This document shows positions 8,156 through 15,883 of a stretch of DNA of 23,056 nucleotides, one piece after another. The notes beneath the pieces were generated by a model that saw nothing but the letters and a program-made list of their open reading frames with translations, had not been told where the DNA came from and ran no database searches. The position numbers and the translations under genes are program-made. The stretch covers positions 6,428 through 29,483 of the forward strand of contig DDXR01000076.1 in assembly GCA_002347565.1 (NCBI GenBank). Direction: 5' to 3'. Position 1 is the stretch's first letter; the number at the start of each line of letters is the position of its first letter. This stretch comes from a bacterium UBP2_UBA2255 (lineage in GTDB: Bacteria; Edwardsbacteria; AC1; EtOH8).

Positions 8156-8158
8156 ATA
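8153..8158 (-). promoter_or_regulatory. Minus-strand -10 box overlapping the plus promoter
   Basis: The hexamer TATAAT reads on the minus strand at 8158-8153, overlapping the plus-strand -10 box. The best spaced -35 candidate (TTGTGT, 18 bp) is weak. Distance to the methyltransferase ATG predicts a leaderless or nearly leaderless transcript; this is inference. Confidence 0.45.
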
Positions 8159-8183
8159 CATGTCTTTAAGGAGCGAACACAAC

Positions 8184-9836
8184 ATGAAAAACGCATCGAT
8201 AGCGGCCGCGATCGCCCTGTGCGCCCTCGCGGCCGCGGCGCCGGCCCAGGACTACAAGTTCGAGGTCAACCGCAACGCCTCGTGGGTGGTGATCGACAAG
8301 CACGGCCAGGCCGACCTGCATTACCGCCTGACCTTCACCTGCGCGCCCGGCGCCCACGCCATCGACATCGTGGACATCGGCATGCCCAACGGCAGCTACC
8401 AGCTGAACACGGCCTCGGCCAAGGTCAACGGGAACGACATCTCCGAGTTCCGGACCTCGGAGTACGTCAAGCCCTACGGCGTGGAGGTGCATCTGGGCGA
8501 GCAGACCATCCAGTCCGGCGACTCGGCCACCCTGTTCTTCTCCATCCATCTGGGGCAGGTGCTGAACCGCGACGACCAGGACCAGTCCTACGCCTCGTTC
8601 GAGTTCGTCCCCACCTGGTACGGCTCGGAATACGTCCAGGGACGGACCCACCTGGAATGCAACTTCGTGTTCCCGCCCGGCACCCGCCAGGACGAGCCCC
8701 GCTACCACGGCCGGGAGTTCAGCGAGAGCTGGTTCGACTCGTCGGCCAACGCGCCCATCTACCGCTGGACCGACGAGGAGGCCTCGCCCGACGGGCAGTA
8801 CAAGTTCGGGGCCTCGTTCCCGTCCGCGCACGTCGACGCGGTCTCCATCCGGCAGCCGCCCGGGCTGGTGGCCCGCATCCTCGGCGGCGCCCTGGCCCTG
8901 GCCGGAATGCTGTTCTCGTTCCTGCTGTCGACGGCCTTCTTCTGGATCTTCGGCCTGATATTCTTCTTCGCCTGGCGCCAGAACAAGGTGCGTCGCATGA
9001 AGTATCTGCCGCCCCAGCTCTCGGTCGAGGGCGTGGGCATCAAGCGCGGGCTGACCGCGCCCGAGGCCGGCCTGCTGCTTGAGCTGCCGCTGGACAAGGT
9101 GCTGGCCATGGTCCTGTTCGGCCTGGTCAAGAAGGGCGCCGTCGAGGTGACGGAGCGCGAGCCGCACGTGCGACTGAAGGTGCTGGATGCGGCCAAGGCC
9201 GATCAGCCGTACGAGAAGGAGTTCATCGGCTGCATCGACGCCACGGGCGTTCCCGACCCGGTGAAGCTGCGGCCGGTGATGGTGACGTTCATCAAGGGGG
9301 TCAACGACAAGCTGAAGGGCTTCTCCCGCAAGGAGACGGTGGCCTACTACCGCCAGATCGTCACCCAGGCCTGGGACCAGGTCGCGGCCGCTGGCACGCC
9401 GGAGCTGAAGGTCAGGGCGCTGGAGGAGAACAACGACTGGATGATGATGGACCGCGACTACGGCGACCGGGTGCGCACGAACTACGGGACCGGCCATTAC
9501 CCGATGCCCTATTGGTGGGGCGCCTACGGGTACGGCCGCGGCTCGACCATGGCCCCGAGCCCGGCCCCCGGCGCGCCGTCATCGGGGCCGGGCGTCCAGA
9601 TGCCAAAGCTGCCGGGCGCGGACTTCGCCAACAGCATAGTGTCCGGCACCGAGAAGTTCGCGGCCGGCCTGGTGGGCGGCAGCGTCGCGGACTTCACCGG
9701 CAAGATCACCAGCGTCACCAACCCGGTGCCGGTCAGCTCGTCGTCGGGATCAAGCGGCGGGGGCGGGCGCTCCAGCTGCGCCTGTGCCTGCGCCTGCGCG
9801 GGCTGCGCCTGCGCCTGCGCCGGGGGCGGGAGGTAA
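8184..9836 (+). CDS. Secreted membrane-anchored DUF2207-like protein with Cys-Ala repeat tail
   Basis: The 550-residue product starts MKNASIAAAIALCALAAAAPAQ, a Sec signal peptide. Residues about 23-225 form a beta-rich extracytoplasmic domain. A long hydrophobic segment (about 230-265, ending FFFAWRQNKVRR) is followed by a cytoplasm-like part with GLTAPEAGLLLELPLDKVLAMVL, a helix-turn-helix-like motif seen in DUF2207-type proteins. A Gly/Ser-rich stretch leads to the tail CACACACAGCACACAGGGR (532-550), with seven Cys alternating with Ala. ATG at 8184 is preferred over one at 8160 because it begins the signal peptide and has AAGGAG upstream. It is the first gene of a tightly packed operon that ends with a radical SAM gene. 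The DUF2207 relationship is from remembered pattern, moderate confidence. Confidence 0.8.
   Translation: MKNASIAAAIALCALAAAAPAQDYKFEVNRNASWVVIDKHGQADLHYRLTFTCAPGAHAIDIVDIGMPNGSYQLNTASAKVNGNDISEFRTSEYVKPYGVEVHLGEQTIQSGDSATLFFSIHLGQVLNRDDQDQSYASFEFVPTWYGSEYVQGRTHLECNFVFPPGTRQDEPRYHGREFSESWFDSSANAPIYRWTDEEASPDGQYKFGASFPSAHVDAVSIRQPPGLVARILGGALALAGMLFSFLLSTAFFWIFGLIFFFAWRQNKVRRMKYLPPQLSVEGVGIKRGLTAPEAGLLLELPLDKVLAMVLFGLVKKGAVEVTEREPHVRLKVLDAAKADQPYEKEFIGCIDATGVPDPVKLRPVMVTFIKGVNDKLKGFSRKETVAYYRQIVTQAWDQVAAAGTPELKVRALEENNDWMMMDRDYGDRVRTNYGTGHYPMPYWWGAYGYGRGSTMAPSPAPGAPSSGPGVQMPKLPGADFANSIVSGTEKFAAGLVGGSVADFTGKITSVTNPVPVSSSSGSSGGGGRSSCACACACAGCACACAGGGR
9777..9821 (+). repeat. TGCGCC hexamer tandem repeat encoding the Cys-Ala tail
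   Basis: Seven copies of the hexamer TGCGCC, two of them varied (one TGTGCC, one TGCGCG), in blocks of four and three separated by one Gly codon, encode CACACACA-G-CACACA. The reading frame and codon variation suggest the peptide is selected rather than being only slippage. Confidence 0.85.
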
Positions 9837-9915
9837 GTCAACCTGTCACGCCGGCGATGCGTTACGCGCAGCATCACGCCCGTCAATATAGCCTCCTGAA
9901 AGGAAAGTCCCGCCG

Positions 9916-10182
9916 ATGCCCCCAAAACCCCTGATCTGCCAGAGCTGCGGCAAGCCGCTGGACCGGCCCTCCGACCACGGCACCGAGGCCGACGGCACGC
10001 CCAGCGCCGAGTACTGCGCGGTCTGCTACAAGCACGGCGCCTTCTCCCAGCCGGCCGCCACCATGGAGCAGATGATCGACCGGGCCGCCAACGTGCTGGT
10101 CATCCAGATGGGCCTGCCGCTGGCCAAGGCCAAGGAATTGGTCGCGACCTACATGCCCAAGCTGAGGCGCTGGAAGCAATGA
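9916..10182 (+). CDS. Small zinc-ribbon protein (Zn_ribbon_2 type)
   Basis: The 88-residue product has two CxxC pairs, C8/C11 (CQSCGKPL) and C34/C37 (CAVCYKHG), which would bind one zinc. The first pair with GKPL and the following EYC(A)VC spacing match the putative zinc-ribbon family of short proteins. The C-terminal half is helical (MEQMIDRAANVLVIQMGL). GAAAGGAAAG lies upstream of ATG 9916. The stop overlaps the next start as ATGA, so translation is coupled to the DUF4846 gene. Its role is unknown. Confidence 0.8.
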   Translation: MPPKPLICQSCGKPLDRPSDHGTEADGTPSAEYCAVCYKHGAFSQPAATMEQMIDRAANVLVIQMGLPLAKAKELVATYMPKLRRWKQ

Positions 10183-10931
10183 CCGGACCGCGCCGGGTCC
10201 GGAACACGGCGGCGGTGCTCGCGCTGTCAGCGGGATTGCTGCTCGCGGGCGGCGCGGCGGGCCAGGCACGGGACGTCGGCTCGATCCCTGCCCCGGACGG
10301 GTTCGCCCGGGCCACGGATCAGGCCGGCTCGTTCAGCGCCTGGGTCGCGCGGCTGCCGCTGCGTCACAGCGACAGCATCAGGACGCATGACGAGCGTGAC
10401 GTGTCGGCCAACTACGACGTGCTGGCCGTGGTCGACCTGCCCCTGCTGTTCCGCGCCGACCTGGAGCAGTGCGCCGACTGGTGCCTGCGGCTGTGGGCGG
10501 AGTATCACAAGGACTCGGACAGGCTGGACAAGCTCTATTTGTTCGACTACAACGGCCGCAGGGTGCCGTTCAAGAAGAGCGGAAAGAGCTTCGCCCGTTT
10601 CCTGAAGTGGTCGATGGACCACGCCAATTCATATTCCCTGCTTAGGGGCTGCGCGGCCGTGGACACCGCGGACATCCGGCCCGGCGACATGTTCGTCCAG
10701 AACCGGCGCGGCGGCATCGGTCACGTCTCGATGGTGCTGGACGCCTGCCGGGATTCTATGGGAAACGCGCTGTACCTAGTCGGGTATTCCTACATGCCGG
10801 CGCAGGAGTTCCACATCGAGCGGGCCGCCGCGCGATACGGCACCGGCGGCTGGTTCACCTACCAAGGATACTGCCGGTACCTCCATGATAACATCGACCT
10901 GGGGGAACCCAAGCTGCGGAGGTTCAAGTGA
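10179..10931 (+). CDS. DUF4846 family secreted protein
   Basis: The 250-residue product begins with a positively charged stretch and hydrophobic core (AAVLALSAGLLLAGGAAGQA), a Sec signal. The mature part matches the DUF4846 pattern: PAPDGFARA, GSFSAWVARLPL, LEQCADWCLRLWAEYH, RPGDMFVQ, GHVSMVLDA and VGYSYMPAQEFHI. C98 and H182 are placed like the catalytic Cys and His of papain-like or NlpC/P60 hydrolases; that reading is inference. ATG at 10179 overlaps the previous stop (ATGA), and its own stop overlaps the next start. Confidence 0.82.
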   Translation: MTGPRRVRNTAAVLALSAGLLLAGGAAGQARDVGSIPAPDGFARATDQAGSFSAWVARLPLRHSDSIRTHDERDVSANYDVLAVVDLPLLFRADLEQCADWCLRLWAEYHKDSDRLDKLYLFDYNGRRVPFKKSGKSFARFLKWSMDHANSYSLLRGCAAVDTADIRPGDMFVQNRRGGIGHVSMVLDACRDSMGNALYLVGYSYMPAQEFHIERAAARYGTGGWFTYQGYCRYLHDNIDLGEPKLRRFK

Positions 10932-11395
10932 TGAACGTCCCGGCCGGATCCGGCCCACGGTCGACCAGTCCCGTCTCGATGCGCATCGTGCTGTGGACGC
11001 TGGCCTGCGAGCCGGTCTTCCTGACGGCCATCGCCCTGTTCCTCAAGCAGCAGAACGCAGTCATGCCGGTCGCGGCTGACGCCGTGCGGATACTGCTGCC
11101 GGTGTTCGCCGCCGCTTCCCTCGGCATGCTGTACTTCAGCTATGCCTTCGCTTCCGGCAAGTACGATCCCAGGCCGGGGCCGACGAACGTCCCATCGCGG
11201 CAGGGCGCGCCGACCGCGTCCGGCTTGCGCATCGTCGCCGTGGCCCTGGCCATCGGCCCGGGGGTGTTCGGCCTCGTCCTGCACTTGCTGACCGGCGACG
11301 ACTGGGCGCTGCTGGCCTTCAACGGGACGGCGCTGGCGGTCGCGGTCCGGCACGTGCTGGCGTTCAACTCGGCGGAAAGCCGATCTAACTCATGA
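10931..11395 (+). CDS. Four-helix membrane protein, unknown
   Basis: The 154-residue product has four hydrophobic segments (about 17-38, 48-70, 97-119 and 123-143) and a Pro-rich polar loop between the second and third. No family is recognised. GGAGG lies 8 bases before ATG 10931; a GTG three bases earlier is an alternative start. The stop overlaps the MFS start as ATGA. Confidence 0.7.
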   Translation: MNVPAGSGPRSTSPVSMRIVLWTLACEPVFLTAIALFLKQQNAVMPVAADAVRILLPVFAAASLGMLYFSYAFASGKYDPRPGPTNVPSRQGAPTASGLRIVAVALAIGPGVFGLVLHLLTGDDWALLAFNGTALAVAVRHVLAFNSAESRSNS

Positions 11396-12573
11396 GCTCA
11401 CGAAAAACGCGAACCGCGAAATTCATCTGCCTGTTGCTCGCCATTGAATTTCTTGACGAGTTGATCGGCGGGGCCCTGTCCGCAGCCATGCCGCTGATCA
11501 GGGATGATCTGCACTTAAACTACGCACAGATCGGCATCCTGTTGAGCCTGCCGGGGATCATCGGCAACATCGTTGAGCCAGTCATGTTCATACTTGGCGA
11601 CATTTGGAAGCGAAAATACCTGGTGTTGGGCGGGGGCATACTTTTTTCGATAGCACTCATCGCGATCCCGTCCAGTTACAGTTTCCTGCCGCTGCTCGCA
11701 GCCATCGTCCTTTTCAATCCCGCCTCCGGCGCCTTTGTCGGTTTGTCCGAATCGACCCTGATGGACATTGAACCGGCCCGTCATGAGCAGAACATGGCCC
11801 GCTGGACATTCGCCGGGGCATTCGCGATGGTTGTCGGCCCGCTTTCGTTGACCGGTGCTTTGCTTATCGGCATGAGCTGGCGCGGCTTATTCGTTGTTTT
11901 CTTCGTTGTTTCATTGCTATTGGTGATACTTTGGTTTCGGTCCCCGTTTCCCGCGGCCAACGACTCGTTCCATTTTTCCGGTTTGATCGGCGGATTGAGG
12001 GATGCCTGGCGGGCATTGAGGGACAAGCGCGTCCTTCGCTGGCTGCTGTTGCTGCAGTTCGGGGACCTGATGCTCGATGTCTTTCTGGGATTCCTGGCGC
12101 TGTATTTTGTCGACGTTGCCGGCATCAAGCCTGTCGAGGCCGGTATCGCTGTCGCTCTATGGACCGGCGTCGGATTGCTCGGGGATTTTTTCCTGATCCC
12201 GTATGTTGAAAGATATCCCGGCCTTCCCTACCTGAGGATCAGCGCGTGGATCGAGCTGGGAGCGTTCATCGCATTGTTGCTGGTCCCCCAAATTTGGCTG
12301 AAGCTGGTCCTGGTCGGCCTGTTGGGGCTCTTCAACTCGGGATGGTACGCAATCCTGAAGGCCAAATTGTTCTCATCGATGCCCGGAAAAAGCGGAACCG
12401 TCCAGGCCTTGAATACTTTTACCGGGCTTCTTGGCAATACACTGCCGTTTGTCATCGGCATCGTCGCGACATTTTTTGGCTTGAAAAACGCAATGTGGTT
12501 GTTGCTGCTGGGGCCGATCGCTCTTATTATCGGCCTCCCCAAGAACAGCCGGATAGGCGTCCCCTGCAACTGA
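11392..12573 (+). CDS. Major facilitator superfamily transporter
   Basis: The 393-residue product has about 11-12 hydrophobic segments in two halves. The first loop region has the MFS-like pattern GDIWKRKYLVLGG after helix 2, corresponding to the GxxxDRxGRR loop. The N-terminal half contains acidic residues in helix 1 (FLDELIGG). The substrate cannot be named. Base composition is lower in GC than the genes before and after it. The start overlaps the previous stop (ATGA), and its own stop overlaps the only sensible start of the next gene, which is CTG. This suggests late insertion into the operon. No strong ribosome site is seen, so it probably depends on coupling. Confidence 0.85.
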   Translation: MSSRKTRTAKFICLLLAIEFLDELIGGALSAAMPLIRDDLHLNYAQIGILLSLPGIIGNIVEPVMFILGDIWKRKYLVLGGGILFSIALIAIPSSYSFLPLLAAIVLFNPASGAFVGLSESTLMDIEPARHEQNMARWTFAGAFAMVVGPLSLTGALLIGMSWRGLFVVFFVVSLLLVILWFRSPFPAANDSFHFSGLIGGLRDAWRALRDKRVLRWLLLLQFGDLMLDVFLGFLALYFVDVAGIKPVEAGIAVALWTGVGLLGDFFLIPYVERYPGLPYLRISAWIELGAFIALLLVPQIWLKLVLVGLLGLFNSGWYAILKAKLFSSMPGKSGTVQALNTFTGLLGNTLPFVIGIVATFFGLKNAMWLLLLGPIALIIGLPKNSRIGVPCN

Positions 12574-12812
12574 GCATCAAGGTCGTCCCCAACGCCAAGG
12601 CCGAGAAGATCGTGCCCGAGGGCGCCGGCTGGAAGGTCTACCTCTGCGCCCCGGCCGTGGACGGCAAGGCCAACGCCCGGCTGGTCGAGTTCCTGGCGGA
12701 CCACTGCCGGGTGCGCAAGAGCGCGGTCGCCATCGTCCGCGGCCAGGCCTCGCGCCGCAAGGTGGTGGAGATCGCCGGCGTCGACGGCTTCCCCGGACAA
12801 ACGTCGTTCTGA
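12570..12812 (+). CDS. DUF167 (YggU-like) protein with non-standard CTG start
   Basis: Homology begins at LSIKVVPNAKAEK and continues through YLCAPAVDGKANARLVEFLAD, the diagnostic APPVDGxAN signature of YggU/DUF167 proteins, to RKVVEIAG, giving 80 residues, near the usual family length. No ATG, GTG or TTG lies near the expected start. CTG at 12570 overlaps the MFS stop as CTGA, copying the ATGA arrangement used elsewhere in this operon. The next alternative is GTG at 12495, which would add 25 non-homologous residues from inside the MFS gene. It may be translated weakly, or the start may have been lost when the transporter gene arrived. Confidence 0.75.
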   Translation: MSIKVVPNAKAEKIVPEGAGWKVYLCAPAVDGKANARLVEFLADHCRVRKSAVAIVRGQASRRKVVEIAGVDGFPGQTSF

Positions 12813-12822
12813 GCACCGAACC

Positions 12823-13374
12823 GTGAAACACCCGAACCGCCTGCGCTTTTCTCGCTCATTGCTGCTCGGGATCACCCTGTTGGACCTGGCGCTGATCTTC
12901 CTCTCGGTGCTGCTGATCCAGGGGCACCGGGGCCTGGTTGTCGGCACCGGTTACGCGGTGGCCGTGCTTTCCGTCGTCTCGTTCCTGCCGGTGGCACGCG
13001 AATGGCTTTCGCCGTCGCACCTCGAGCTTGCCGGAGACGGGGCCGAACTGAAGTGGAACAACTGGCGGCTGACCGGGACCGTGGTCTCGGCCGACCTCCC
13101 CGCGAAGAAGGCCCGGCGGCTGGTCCTCGCGCTATCGGACATCGCGGTGGTGATCGACCCGGTGGGCCCGCTGTTCCTGCTGGCGTCGCTGATCCTGTAC
13201 CCCGTTCTCCGGCCCTTGCCGCCCGCGTGGTGGGCGCCATTATATGTGATCAGCAAGAAGCAGCTGTCGGGGATGCTCGGCGCTTCCGTCGGCGGCGCGC
13301 TGACCATCTCGCTTCCGACCATCATCTTCGGCAGAAGGAGATTGCACCGTGCCCTCAAGAACAACGTGGTCTAG
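12823..13374 (+). CDS. Small membrane protein, unknown
   Basis: The 183-residue product starts at GTG 12823 with a basic N-terminus (KHPNRLRFSRS), followed by two hydrophobic helices (about 12-33 and 38-57), a soluble middle resembling a PH-like beta domain (LELAGDGAELKWNNWRLTG), and a third hydrophobic stretch (about 112-130). No family is recognised with confidence. It starts 10 bases after the DUF167 stop and overlaps the radical SAM start by 26 bp. Confidence 0.65.
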   Translation: MKHPNRLRFSRSLLLGITLLDLALIFLSVLLIQGHRGLVVGTGYAVAVLSVVSFLPVAREWLSPSHLELAGDGAELKWNNWRLTGTVVSADLPAKKARRLVLALSDIAVVIDPVGPLFLLASLILYPVLRPLPPAWWAPLYVISKKQLSGMLGASVGGALTISLPTIIFGRRRLHRALKNNVV

Positions 13375-14713
13375 GTTTTTCCACCGTCACCGGCCGCTGG
13401 CCCCGGGCCTTTTCCACTACCGCGGCCAGGACGGCGACGCCTTCTTCCGTCTCCATCTGAGGATCGAGCCTGACGGCCGCGGCATGCTGGCCATCAACGC
13501 CTCCAAGATCCTGCACCTCAACCAGAGCGCGGCCGAGCTGGCCAAGCACGTGATCGAGGGCGACGACGCGGACACCGCGGCAGCGCAGATGATGGAGCGC
13601 TACCGCGGGGTCAAGCCCGAGCAGCTCAAGAAGGACTTCACCGACCTCAAGGAAAAGATCTTCGCGCTGGCCCGAACCGACGACGTCTGCCCCATCACCT
13701 ACATGGACGTGGACCGCATCGAGCCGTTCCAAACGCCGGTGTCCGCCCCGTATCGGATGGACCTGGCGCTGACCTACGAGTGCAACGACGCCTGCGGCCA
13801 CTGCTACCTCCCGAAGGACCGCAAACCAAAGGAGCTGTCCACCGACCAGTGGAAGACGGTGATGCTCAGGACCTGGGAGGCCGGCATCCCGCACGTCTGC
13901 TTCACCGGCGGCGAGGCCACGCTGCGCAAGGACCTGCCGGACCTGGTGGCCTTCGCGGAGGAGACCGGGCTGGTGACGGGGCTTTTGACCAACGGCCGCA
14001 AGTTATCGGACAACGCACTGGTGAAAAAGCTGGTGGAGTCCGGCATCGACCATTTCCAGATTACCCTGGAATCGCACGACGAGGGAATCCACGACAGGAT
14101 GGTGGGCTGTCCCAGCGCGTGGAAAGAGACGGTCCAGGGGATACGGAACGCCGTGGCCACGCCGGTGTACACCATCACCAACACCACGCTGACGCGGCTC
14201 AATGCGGACAGCATCGAGAAAACGCTGGAGTTCATCAAGTCGCTGGGCATCTCGACCGTGGCCTGCAACGGGCTGATCTACTCGGGGCAGGGCGCGGCGT
14301 GCGGCATCGGGTTCAAGGAGAGCGAGCTGGCGCCCGTGATGGAGCGGGTCCGCAACAAGGCGACCGAGCTGGGTCTGAAGCTGGTCTGGTACACGCCCAC
14401 CCAGTACTGCAACCTGGACCCGGTGCAGATGGAGCTGGGCGTCAAGTCCTGCACCGCGGCCAAGTACAACATGTGCGTGGAGCCGGACGGCGCGGTGATC
14501 CCCTGCCAGAGCTACTTCGCGCCGCTGGGCAACATGCTGACAGACAAGTGGGAAACGATCTGGAACGCTAAGCCGGCCGTGGACATCAGGAAGAAAGCCT
14601 TTTTACAGGAGAATTGCAAGACCTGCGACAAGCTGCCCCTCTGCGGCGGCGGCTGCCCCATCTACAACGCGCAGAACGAGGTGCTGTGCGTGGACAGCAA
14701 GTCGAATGCGTGA
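13349..14713 (+). CDS. Radical SAM/SPASM protein with PqqD-like N-terminal domain
   Basis: The 454-residue product begins at GTG 13349 with AGAAGGAG 8 bases upstream. Residues about 25-110 resemble a PqqD/RiPP recognition domain (ASKILHLNQSAAELAKHVIEG). The radical SAM cluster motif is C145, C149, C152 (CNDACGHC), followed by TGGEATLRKDLPDLV. The C-terminal SPASM region has NMCVEPDGAVIPC, a conserved LGN, and CKTCDKLPLCGGGCP, ligands for auxiliary iron-sulfur clusters. This architecture is typical of enzymes that modify ribosomal peptides or protein tails. No classic precursor peptide gene is visible, but the operon's first gene ends in a Cys-Ala repeat. The stop overlaps an ATG (TGATG) that begins a fragment of the lysine-dehydrogenase-like gene. 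Confidence 0.92.
   Translation: MPSRTTWSRFFHRHRPLAPGLFHYRGQDGDAFFRLHLRIEPDGRGMLAINASKILHLNQSAAELAKHVIEGDDADTAAAQMMERYRGVKPEQLKKDFTDLKEKIFALARTDDVCPITYMDVDRIEPFQTPVSAPYRMDLALTYECNDACGHCYLPKDRKPKELSTDQWKTVMLRTWEAGIPHVCFTGGEATLRKDLPDLVAFAEETGLVTGLLTNGRKLSDNALVKKLVESGIDHFQITLESHDEGIHDRMVGCPSAWKETVQGIRNAVATPVYTITNTTLTRLNADSIEKTLEFIKSLGISTVACNGLIYSGQGAACGIGFKESELAPVMERVRNKATELGLKLVWYTPTQYCNLDPVQMELGVKSCTAAKYNMCVEPDGAVIPCQSYFAPLGNMLTDKWETIWNAKPAVDIRKKAFLQENCKTCDKLPLCGGGCPIYNAQNEVLCVDSKSNA
14662..14709 (+). repeat. Junction repeat copy A: 3' end of the radical SAM gene
   Basis: These 48 bp encode the radical SAM C-terminus YNAQNEVLCVDSKSNA. They recur perfectly at 15809-15856 (copy B) and, over their last 39 bp with the stop, imperfectly at 16953-16991 (copy C). 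Confidence 0.95.
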
Positions 14714-14727
14714 TGTACACATACATC
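14713..14727 (+). pseudogene. First five codons of the dehydrogenase-like gene, truncated
   Basis: ATGTACACATACATC matches the first 15 bases of the dehydrogenase gene at 17642 with one change. It overlaps the radical SAM stop codon, then sequence similarity ends. It shows that this gene pair was once adjacent and coupled. Confidence 0.75.
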
Positions 14728-14804
14728 CCGCACCGAGAAGCTGAAGCAGAAAACGCAGCTTTCGTTCTGTGAACCCCTCAAACTTTATCTAATTCATTCA
14801 CACA

Positions 14805-15764
14805 ATGACGACCCTCGTACTAGCGGCGTTGGCCCAACTAGCCACCACATCCCCGCAGTCCGTTGCTGACAGCGGTTTGGCTACCGCCTGGGGTTTTACA
14901 CCTTTTCCCATGATTTGGACCGATTACAGAGAACAGTCGTTACGCTTTGAAGATACCATTGTTTTTTTCAATCACCGCAGGATGAGATATGAGCTAAACG
15001 GCGACAGTCTGGAGATGTTTAAACCAATATCCTGGTTTCATCCTGACGACAGCGTATCGCAGGACGAGATCGACAACTACAGCTTCGTTCTCGCGCACCG
15101 AGATACGGATTCCATCGTCCTGCGGCCCTATCGCAGCTCACGATTCGCGCCGATCGCGCATGAACGCACGGAAGAATACCTTTTTGACACAACGTCAACA
15201 TTCACACTGTACAATCCGCTTCGACTCATTGATACGTCCCTGTCGTTCAACCGCATGTTGTATCGCCACCAATCCATTTTTCATGGTGAAATTGATTTCT
15301 CGTATATCGACGGGCACATTTCTTCCAGGGTAAGTCTCTCCAACAGAAGACAAGAGGATAACGAGAAGTGGGTGATGATCGATAATACCAAACACCTATA
15401 CTTCTACGGATCAAAGTTCGCCACAAGGATGACAAGTTTTCGCAAGTACCACGATGAACATGCTTTGAAGCAAGGGTATTATCAAGGCTTGCTTGACGAT
15501 TCATTATATTCCGCTTTGATTCATCTCTTGATGTTATGCAACCCAGACAGATTACAGACCAGCAACGATCAATCATCAAGCTCCACGAGGACTTTCGAGA
15601 TTTATTACGGTAAAGCATACAAGAAATTCAACTGCGACAGTCCCTCTCCTTTCATGATTGCGATAACTCATCAAATTGATGACCTATTAATGGCCGTACC
15701 ATTAATACCATCAAACGCGGCTAAGAAAATGTTCGAGAACTTCAATGAACCGCAAGGCAGATAG
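14805..15764 (+). CDS. AT-rich orphan protein, unknown
   Basis: The 319-residue product is not recognised. Residues 1-22 are mildly hydrophobic (MTTLVLAALAQLATTS) but lack a basic start, so secretion is uncertain. The rest is rich in Ser, Asp, Tyr and Phe with beta-strand character (SFVLAHRDTDSIVLRPYRSS). Its composition is much more AT-rich than rSAM and rsgA, and no Shine-Dalgarno site precedes ATG 14805, unlike the native genes. About 77 bp of unassigned sequence separates it from the truncated dehydrogenase start. It is best read as horizontally acquired cargo in a broken operon junction. Confidence 0.7.
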   Translation: MTTLVLAALAQLATTSPQSVADSGLATAWGFTPFPMIWTDYREQSLRFEDTIVFFNHRRMRYELNGDSLEMFKPISWFHPDDSVSQDEIDNYSFVLAHRDTDSIVLRPYRSSRFAPIAHERTEEYLFDTTSTFTLYNPLRLIDTSLSFNRMLYRHQSIFHGEIDFSYIDGHISSRVSLSNRRQEDNEKWVMIDNTKHLYFYGSKFATRMTSFRKYHDEHALKQGYYQGLLDDSLYSALIHLLMLCNPDRLQTSNDQSSSSTRTFEIYYGKAYKKFNCDSPSPFMIAITHQIDDLLMAVPLIPSNAAKKMFENFNEPQGR

Positions 15765-15765
15765 C

Positions 15766-15801
15766 ATGCACACCTACATCGTCATCGGCGCGGGCAAGCA
15801 G
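15766..15801 (+). pseudogene. Remnant of a dehydrogenase-like gene 5' end
   Basis: These 36 bases match the first 36 bases of the gene at 17642 at 33 positions. They would encode MHTYIVIGAGKQ against MYTYIVLGAGKQ; one of the three changes is silent and one conservative, suggesting descent from a functional relative. Similarity ends abruptly, 7 bases before copy B. Confidence 0.85.
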
Positions 15802-15808
15802 GAGCAAC

Positions 15809-15856
15809 CTACAACGCGCAGAACGAGGTGCTGTGCGTGGACAGCAAGTCGAATGC
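15809..15856 (+). pseudogene. Junction repeat copy B: radical SAM 3' remnant
   Basis: A 48-bp perfect copy of 14662-14709. The frame continues GCT TAG where the intact gene has GCG TGA, so both the Ala codon and the stop differ synonymously. It lies just upstream of rsgA. Confidence 0.95.
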
Positions 15857-15883
15857 TTAGAATGCGGGAACATGGGAACTGAC

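Noticed and set aside
8160..8183. Upstream ATG 8160 as the start of the Cys-Ala tail gene
   Set aside because: It would put the AAGGAG site inside the coding region, place the start at or before the predicted transcription start and add charged residues before the signal peptide.
8166..9497. Long minus-strand open frame opposite the Cys-Ala tail gene
   Set aside because: It lacks a ribosome site and any family motifs and is explained by codon bias of the coding strand.
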